Below, piece after piece: positions 5,753 through 10,376 of a DNA stretch of 10,376 nucleotides. Position 1 is the first letter of the stretch. Every line of letters starts with the position of its first letter. The DNA is from Actinomycetota bacterium (lineage in GTDB: Bacteria > Actinomycetota > Actinomycetes > Streptosporangiales > Streptosporangiaceae). The notes under the pieces were generated by a model, which searched no databases, had not been told where the DNA came from, and saw only the letters and a program-made list of their open reading frames with translations. Both the position numbers and the translations under genes were made by a program. The stretch spans positions 1 through 10,376 of the forward strand of contig PMST01000440.1 of NCBI GenBank assembly GCA_003168295.1, given 5' to 3'.

Positions 5753-7213
5753 TCACCCGCGGGCGCCTTGCTCCTTTCGGATCCGCGGTCCGCCGGCGGG
5801 GTCGAGGGCGGGGGCGTGCTGTGTTCTTGGCGGTGTGATGGTGAGCGCGCTGAGCGCGGCCAGTAGCGCGAAGCCGGCACAGACGGCGAGCGCAGGCTTA
5901 AAGCCGTCGGTAACGCCTGCGGGCGTGCCGAGGTGTCCGTGGGCGGCAAACACCGCGCTGGCGACGGCGATCGCGAAGACGGCTCCGAAGCGCTGCATCA
6001 TGTAGTTGATTCCTGATGCTTTGCCCAGCTCGTGCGGGGCGACGGCGTTCAGCACGGCGGTGGGCACGGTGGGCAGCGCCATCGAGACGCCGACGCCTGC
6101 GATCAGGAGGGCGATGTCCAGCTCGACCCAGTTCGTCGAAAGCGAGCCCCTGAGGGCGACCCAGACAAACCCGGCGCCCTGCAAGAAGAGCCCGGTCACC
6201 ATGACGGGCCGGCGGCCGATGCGGTCGGAGACGGCGCCCGCGATCGGTGAGATGAACATCGGTGTGGCGAAGAAGGGGAGCAGGCGTACACCGGCCGAGA
6301 CTGGTGAGTAGCCGCGGGCGAGCTGGAACTCCTGGGTGACGAGGAAGCCGGCGGCGAAGATCGCGCCCGTCATGAGGAAGGTCGTCGCGTTGCCAATCGC
6401 GAACGCGCGGCTGCGAAACAGGCGCAGTGGCACCATCGGTTCGCTGACGCGCTGTTCCCAGAAGGCAAAGGCGAGCAGCAGGACGGCGCCGGAAACTAGG
6501 CAGCTGACGATCTCGGCGCTCTCCCAGCCCGACTGGTTCACCCGAACCAAGGCCCAGACAACGGCCACGACACCGCCGGTTAGGAGTGTGACGCCAAGCA
6601 GGTCGAGCCGCTCCGGGGCGCCGTAGCTGTCGGGCAGCAGTCGCATCGCGAGGGGCAGGGCGACGGCTCCGATCGGCACGTTGATCCAGAAGATCCAGTG
6701 CCAGTCGATGCCCTGGGTGACCGCGCCGCCGACGATCGGCCCCATGGCGACGGCCAGACCGGCGAGTCCGCCGTAGATGCCGACGATCATCCCTCGTCGC
6801 TCGGCGGGGAAAGCCGTCGTCAGGATCGTGAGGCTGAGAGGGAGGACGATCGCGCCGCCCAGGCCCTGCACGGTGCGGGCGGCGATCAGCTCGGAGGCGT
6901 TCGGAGCGAGCGCGCACACCGCCGAAGCGACGGTGAACAGAGCCAGGCCGATATTGAAGATCCGGCGGCGGCCGAAGCGGTCACCGACAGCGGCCGCGGT
7001 GGTGATGCCGGCGGCGAAGGCGATGTTGTACGCGGTGAGCGTCCATTGGAGCGACGCGAGGCCGACGTGAAGGTCGCGCTGCATTCGGGGCAGCGCCGTG
7101 ATAACTACGACCGAGTCGAGAACGACCATGAAATAGGCGGTCGAGGTCAGGCCAAGAACCCAGCCAAGTTGCGGCCTGACGGCATGAGTGGTCTCCGGGT
7201 TGTTGACGGCCAT
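5753..7213 (-). CDS. MFS drug exporter, DHA2/EmrB-QacA type (14 TM)
   Basis: Proton-driven multidrug exporter of the inner membrane, 486 residues, which is the usual length for the 14-helix DHA2 group. Visible motifs are motif D1 in helix 1 with Asp33 (VVLDSVVVITALP), motif A GDRFGRRR (77-84) in the loop between helices 2 and 3, motif B around AARTVQGLGGAI with Arg113, and the antiporter motif C GGLAGLAVAMGPIVGG (148-163). A second motif-A-like loop, GAVSDRIGRRP, lies in the C-terminal half. The start ATG has AGGAAGGA five bases upstream. The gene lies downstream of the SnoaL-like gene on the same strand with a gap of about 100 bases that contains an operator-like inverted repeat, so it is probably controlled separately. 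The substrate cannot be inferred. Confidence 0.95.
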   Translation of the reverse strand: MAVNNPETTHAVRPQLGWVLGLTSTAYFMVVLDSVVVITALPRMQRDLHVGLASLQWTLTAYNIAFAAGITTAAAVGDRFGRRRIFNIGLALFTVASAVCALAPNASELIAARTVQGLGGAIVLPLSLTILTTAFPAERRGMIVGIYGGLAGLAVAMGPIVGGAVTQGIDWHWIFWINVPIGAVALPLAMRLLPDSYGAPERLDLLGVTLLTGGVVAVVWALVRVNQSGWESAEIVSCLVSGAVLLLAFAFWEQRVSEPMVPLRLFRSRAFAIGNATTFLMTGAIFAAGFLVTQEFQLARGYSPVSAGVRLLPFFATPMFISPIAGAVSDRIGRRPVMVTGLFLQGAGFVWVALRGSLSTNWVELDIALLIAGVGVSMALPTVPTAVLNAVAPHELGKASGINYMMQRFGAVFAIAVASAVFAAHGHLGTPAGVTDGFKPALAVCAGFALLAALSALTITPPRTQHAPALDPAGGPRIRKEQGARG

Positions 7214-7237
7214 TCGCGTCCTTCCTCAATGTTTCAG

Positions 7238-7260
7238 ACGGACATCATCGGCGTGTCCGT
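7238..7260 (-). promoter_or_regulatory. Operator-like inverted repeat before MFS exporter
   Basis: Perfect inverted repeat ACGGACA-N9-TGTCCGT, beginning 25 bases upstream of the exporter ATG and just beyond its Shine-Dalgarno. An outer A-T pair (7236/7262) extends it after one wobble. Length and position fit a dimeric repressor such as a TetR- or MarR-family protein. No such regulator gene is inside the window. The dyad is seen; the role is inferred. Confidence 0.5.
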
Positions 7261-7319
7261 TTCGCGGGCACCCGGCGCCCTCCCGGCGCGTTCGGTACGC
7301 CTGGGAGCTGAGCCGAGCG

Positions 7320-7727
7320 TCAGGCCGGGATGGCGCCGAGTTGCTGCATCAGGGCGACGCCGTCGAACTGCGTCCAGATGTCGGTCACGCGACCGTCCTT
7401 GAGGCGGTAGAAGTTCATGCCCTCGACCCTGATCGTCTGGCCGGAGGCGGGGATCCCCATCAGCTCCTGCTGCTGAGAACCGGTCACGACCCACCGGGTG
7501 GCGACGGTGTCCCCGCTGGCCATGATGTCCTGCAGGTCCTCCTTCAGGTCAGGGAAGCTCGCCTTGAAGCCCGCGACCTTCTGCTTGAAGCCGGCCAGCG
7601 TCGGATCTTCGCCGGGCGCTGGATTATGGTTCACCAGGTCCGGGTCGCAGAGCTCGTCGATCGTCGCCTGGTCGGCCGCGCGAAACGCGTGCTCGAAGCG
7701 GGTGATGATCTCGATGTTGTCTGACAA
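7320..7727 (-). CDS. SnoaL-like ester cyclase family protein
   Basis: A 135-residue small protein of the NTF2-like/SnoaL fold. Features are an opening helix (NIEIITRFEHAFRAADQ), the DPDLVNHNP segment (28-36) that in the family carries a pocket histidine, the GFKASFPDLKEDLQDIMASGD segment (53-73), and strands TVATRWVVTGSQ, GQTIRVEGMNFYRLKDGRVTDIWTQFD (97-122). SnoaL proteins include polyketide cyclases, but most family members in this form have unknown substrates, so the exact reaction cannot be named. I chose the TTG at 7727 because GAAGGGG lies six bases before it and residue 2 onward matches the usual family start. A GTG at 7778 would add 17 residues and has no ribosome site. It diverges from the ECF sigma gene. 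Confidence 0.85.
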   Translation of the reverse strand: MSDNIEIITRFEHAFRAADQATIDELCDPDLVNHNPAPGEDPTLAGFKQKVAGFKASFPDLKEDLQDIMASGDTVATRWVVTGSQQQELMGIPASGQTIRVEGMNFYRLKDGRVTDIWTQFDGVALMQQLGAIPA

Positions 7728-7894
7728 GGCCAGCCCCTTCTGTTCGTGTTGGTGTTGTGCTGCTAGTGATGTAGACACCGGCTGCCAGCCGGAGTTGGCG
7801 GCTGCCGGCGCCGCCCAGTTTCGGGGCAGGGCGGTGTCGGTACTACTAGGAGCTGTGGGAGAAACAGTGGGCGAAGCTGTAAAGGAGTGGTTCG

Positions 7895-8905
7895 GTGAGC
7901 ACGGACCTGATTGACCGGGCCCGGGTCGGCGACGAGCAGGCGTTCGGCGAACTCGTCGGTCCCCACCGGCGCGAGCTGCAGGTGCACTGTTACCGGATCC
8001 TCGGCTCGGCCCTCGACGCGGAGGACGCGCTCCAGGAGACCCTGCTGGCGGCCTGGCGGGGCCTGGCCGGGTTCGAGGGCCGATCCTCGGTACGTGTCTG
8101 GCTGTTCCAGATCGCCACCAGGCGCTGCCTGAACGCGCTGCGCTCGGCGAGCAGGCGACCGCCGATGGACTGGCCGCCGCCCGGGGTCGAGCTGCCCGAG
8201 CCCACCCGGCTCGGCGAGGTGGCCTGGCTGGAGCCCTACCCCGACGTCCTGCTGGAGGGCCTCGCCGACACCGCGCCCGGCCCCGAGGCGCGGTACGAAG
8301 CCAGCGAAGCGATTTCGGTGGCCTTTGTCACGGCCCTGCAGCTGCTGCCGCCACGGCAGCGCGCCGCGCTGATCTTGCGGGACGTCCTGGGCTTCCGGGC
8401 GAGCGAGGCCGCGGGCATCCTGGACTGCACCGAGGAGTCGGTGACCAGTGCCCTCAAGCGCGCCCGGGCCGCCCTACAGTACCGGCGCACACGGTCAGCC
8501 GACACTGAACCGCCGCCGCCTGGTTCTGCGCGGGAGCGGGCGCTCGTGCAGCAGTTCACCCAAGCCTACGAAGCAGGTGACGTGCATGAGATCGTCGCCT
8601 TGCTCACCGAGGACGCCTGGCTGATCATGCCGCCCGTACCGCTGCGGTATCAGGGCCGCGAGCTGGCCGCCCGGTTCTGGGCCGCAACCGCATTCCGGCC
8701 CGGCCGCTCGGCCCGCCTCGTGCCGACCCGGGCCAACGGCCAGCCCGCATTCGGCCTCTACATCCGCGACCCGCAGGCCCGGATCGCTCACGCCAGCGGG
8801 ATACTCGTGCTCACCCTCGCCGGCAGCCAGATCAGCGTCGTGACCGGGTTCCCCGACAACAGCGCGCTGGGCATCTTCGGGCTCCCCAGAACGCTACCCG
8901 ACTGA
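7895..8905 (+). CDS. ECF sigma factor with C-terminal SnoaL-like domain
   Basis: RNA polymerase sigma-70 factor of the extracytoplasmic-function class, 336 residues. Region 2 spans about 10-85, with DAEDALQETLLAAWRGL (41-57) and WLFQIATRRCLNALR (69-83) typical of core binding and -10 recognition. A linker with the family-typical RRPPMDWPPP follows. Region 4 (about 140-197) has LPPRQRAALILRDVLGFRASEAA (151-173) and TEESVTSALKRARAAL (179-194) for -35 binding. Residues about 214-334 form a SnoaL-like domain (FTQAYEAGDVHEIVALLTEDAW, RLVPTRANGQPAFGLYI, FGLPRTLP). This architecture fits the TIGR02960/SigG-like group; the DGGGK motif of the SigJ/ECF41 type is not seen. In such factors the extra domain can replace a separate anti-sigma factor; no anti-sigma gene is adjacent. 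AAAGGAG sits seven bases before the GTG. Confidence 0.93.
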   Translation: MSTDLIDRARVGDEQAFGELVGPHRRELQVHCYRILGSALDAEDALQETLLAAWRGLAGFEGRSSVRVWLFQIATRRCLNALRSASRRPPMDWPPPGVELPEPTRLGEVAWLEPYPDVLLEGLADTAPGPEARYEASEAISVAFVTALQLLPPRQRAALILRDVLGFRASEAAGILDCTEESVTSALKRARAALQYRRTRSADTEPPPPGSARERALVQQFTQAYEAGDVHEIVALLTEDAWLIMPPVPLRYQGRELAARFWAATAFRPGRSARLVPTRANGQPAFGLYIRDPQARIAHASGILVLTLAGSQISVVTGFPDNSALGIFGLPRTLPD

Positions 8906-8920
8906 ACCCACCTCAGCCTG

Positions 8921-9805
8921 CTACAGCTGCCCCGTGTCGCTGCGGTCATCATCGTTGAGCACCTGCTCCAGCCATGCCGAGGCGGCCGCGACGGCTTTCC
9001 TGGATCTCAGCCCTATGCGGAGGTCCACCCCGGCACTGCGCAGCAGGAGCGACCCCGACCGGATGCGGGCATTCTCGATGGCGCGGCGCGGGACATACAG
9101 CGACTCGGCGCGGCGACCGGGCGGATTCGCCGAGGGCGCGGAACGCAGGATGACGAGCTCGCGCGGGGTGACGGCGAGCAAGCATGCCCTGCGCCCAGGC
9201 CGCCCTGCTATCACCACGTCGTCGTCCGGATCTAGCCCCAAGGTGGCCGGCTCAAAGGTACGCCATCGATCGTCGCGGATACCGGGATAATCGGCTGGAA
9301 CTGGCGCTGGCTCCCCTGCGGCACCCCTGCGCAAGCGGCGTGTCCAGGCGTCCATGAAGAGGTCGTTCGCCGCGTCATACCGTACCGGCAGCCGGCCTGT
9401 GCGGCCTGTGACCAGGAGCCGTCGCCGTGTTCCGCTGGCCTGCTGGGCGATCGCGGCAATCTCGTTGAGCGGCACCAGGGCACGGATGCCCGGCGCAGGC
9501 AAGGCCTGCACCCACAGTGCCACGGCCCGCTCACCTAGCCCTAGAACGCACGGCGGAGCGTAAATGCAGCGGCGCCGCTGCCAACCGTAGGTCCGCTCGG
9601 CAGGAGGCACAATCAGCAAGTCCTCCAGGCCGTGACGTCCGATGCCGTCGGCCAGGGTCGCCTGCGCGCCCGCCGGAAGCTCGTTCACATCAGGAGGTTG
9701 CCGCATCCCGGGAAGCCGCGCGGCGGGGATCAGATGGTGAAGCAGATCCGCACCTAGGGTCTGCTCCCACTCCTCAATCAACTCAATCGATGGCTCGCTA
9801 CGCAT
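8921..9805 (-). CDS. Unknown protein with two PH-like domains
   Basis: A 294-residue soluble protein with no signal peptide or TM helix. The N-terminal part (about 1-60) is helical. Residues about 80-160 look like one bacterial PH-like barrel followed by its helix: strands CVLGLGERAVALWVQ, IRALVPLNEIAAIAQQ, RRLLVTGRTGRLPVRYDAAN, then LFMDAWTRRLRR. Residues about 196-284 repeat the plan: DVVIAGRPGRRACLLAVTPRELVILRS, SLYVPRRAIENARIRSGSLLLRS, VDLRIGLRSRKAVAAASAWLEQVL. The fold call is by pattern and is not a recognised family name. ATG 9805 is chosen because GGAGG lies six bases upstream; the longer in-frame start at 9856 adds 17 arginine-rich residues without support. It converges on the sigma gene with a gap of 15 bases. 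Function unknown. Confidence 0.75.
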   Translation of the reverse strand: MRSEPSIELIEEWEQTLGADLLHHLIPAARLPGMRQPPDVNELPAGAQATLADGIGRHGLEDLLIVPPAERTYGWQRRRCIYAPPCVLGLGERAVALWVQALPAPGIRALVPLNEIAAIAQQASGTRRRLLVTGRTGRLPVRYDAANDLFMDAWTRRLRRGAAGEPAPVPADYPGIRDDRWRTFEPATLGLDPDDDVVIAGRPGRRACLLAVTPRELVILRSAPSANPPGRRAESLYVPRRAIENARIRSGSLLLRSAGVDLRIGLRSRKAVAAASAWLEQVLNDDDRSDTGQL

Positions 9806-9990
9806 GCCCAGCCTCCATCCGCACCGTTCCGGTCGGGTAGAGGCCATCAGCGGCAAACCCGCGGTAAGCGAGCCTCATCGCTCTATTTAGTGAAGCATCG
9901 GCACCGCGAATGTACCAACGGCCAGGCCCGCTGCGGGATGCCCGGAGCGCTGCCCATTTTCGTGGTTTCAAGTCCCGGCCCTCCGTCCGC

Positions 9991-10376
9991 TCAGGCCAGG
10001 GCCGTGACCACGGCGATGACGGCGATCAGGGCGATGAGCATGTACAGCAGGTAGGCGTCGAGGCGGCCGGACTGGAGCCGTTTCGCGACCGCCACGACCG
10101 ACATGAACGCCCGGAGCGCGGGGCGGTACAGGTAGGCCTCCACTACCTCGATGACGTCGGAGGCGTACTGCAGGTGCGCGGCTTGTCCGGTCTCCTCCGG
10201 GTCGGGCCGGTCCGGGGGGCCAGCGCCGTCGTCGCTGCCGTTTTCCTCCAGCATGATCTGCCGTACTTCGGAGCGGGTGTCCAGGACGCCTGCGAGTACC
10301 CGGCGGGTCGGGTTGGCGTAGCCGAAGGCGGTGTAGGAGTCGGCGCCCTCGACGCCGATCGTGGCCGAGCGCCAGG
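9991..10376 (-). CDS. Hydrogenase-4 subunit B/NuoL-like protein, C-terminus
   Basis: The last 127 residues of a membrane protein whose start lies beyond the right edge. The visible part begins in an extramembrane segment with SYTAFGYANPTRRVLAGVLDTR (13-34), continues through an acidic, proline-rich stretch (about 43-63, with DDGAGPPDRPDPEE), and ends with YASDVIEVVEAYLYRPALRAF (70-90), AKRLQSGRLDAYLLYML (97-113) and a final TM helix to residue 127. The E-YLYRP...LQSGRLDAYLLYM pattern is characteristic of the C-terminus of HyfB/HycC-type proton-conducting subunits related to NuoL/M. Such subunits belong to multigene membrane-hydrogenase or complex-I-like clusters, so further subunits are expected outside this window. 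The exact complex cannot be decided from this end alone. Nothing regulatory was identified in the 185 bases between it and the PH-like gene. Confidence 0.8.
   Translation of the reverse strand, partial: WRSATIGVEGADSYTAFGYANPTRRVLAGVLDTRSEVRQIMLEENGSDDGAGPPDRPDPEETGQAAHLQYASDVIEVVEAYLYRPALRAFMSVVAVAKRLQSGRLDAYLLYMLIALIAVIAVVTALA

Noticed and set aside
5898..6917. 339-codon minus-strand open frame within the MFS gene
   Set aside because: A shifted frame of the exporter with an Arg/Pro-rich translation; the MFS frame carries all expected motifs.

Overview
This window is high-GC DNA with actinobacterial character. The evidence is strong third-position G/C bias, GTG and TTG starts, an ECF sigma factor with a fused SnoaL-like domain, a sensor-like membrane protein of a type common in actinomycetes, and the C-terminus of a hydrogenase-4-type proton-pumping subunit. 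I cannot name a genus from the sequence.

Layout. Positions 1-1098 are gene-poor and unusual. They hold one possible small membrane protein (376-564, +), three diverged copies of a roughly 75-base repeat (16-91, 579-658, 961-1030) and a long imperfect hairpin (761-829). Read on the minus strand, all three repeat copies encode the same seven residues, RRLTIEA, and every base difference inside that block is silent. Two copies have a complete ORF of 22-23 codons. Positions 1099-4215 (minus) are a compact, translationally coupled operon: a PadR-family repressor, a MacB/LolD-type ABC ATPase and an FtsX-type permease, with twin TAACGGTTA operator-like sites directly before the padR start. Divergent from it is a polytopic membrane protein (4424-5677, +). 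It resembles the input half of a histidine kinase but has no kinase domain.

Positions 5753-7727 (minus) hold a DHA2/EmrB-type MFS drug exporter and, upstream of it, a SnoaL-like ester-cyclase-type protein. A perfect 7+7 inverted repeat lies just before the exporter start. Divergent from these is an ECF sigma factor with a C-terminal SnoaL-like domain (7895-8905, +). It converges on a protein of unknown function (8921-9805, minus) that looks like two tandem PH-like domains. The right edge holds the last 127 residues of a hydrogenase-4 subunit B/NuoL-family protein (9991-10376, minus), whose start lies outside the window.

How it fits together. Two export modules lie close together, each with its own apparent cis-regulatory site: a PadR-controlled ABC exporter and an MFS exporter beside an ECF sigma/SnoaL pair. 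This suggests an accessory efflux or stress-response region. The most unusual signal is the repeated minus-strand micro-ORF family just downstream of the ABC exporter operon. No mobile element, tRNA, rRNA or CRISPR array was seen.
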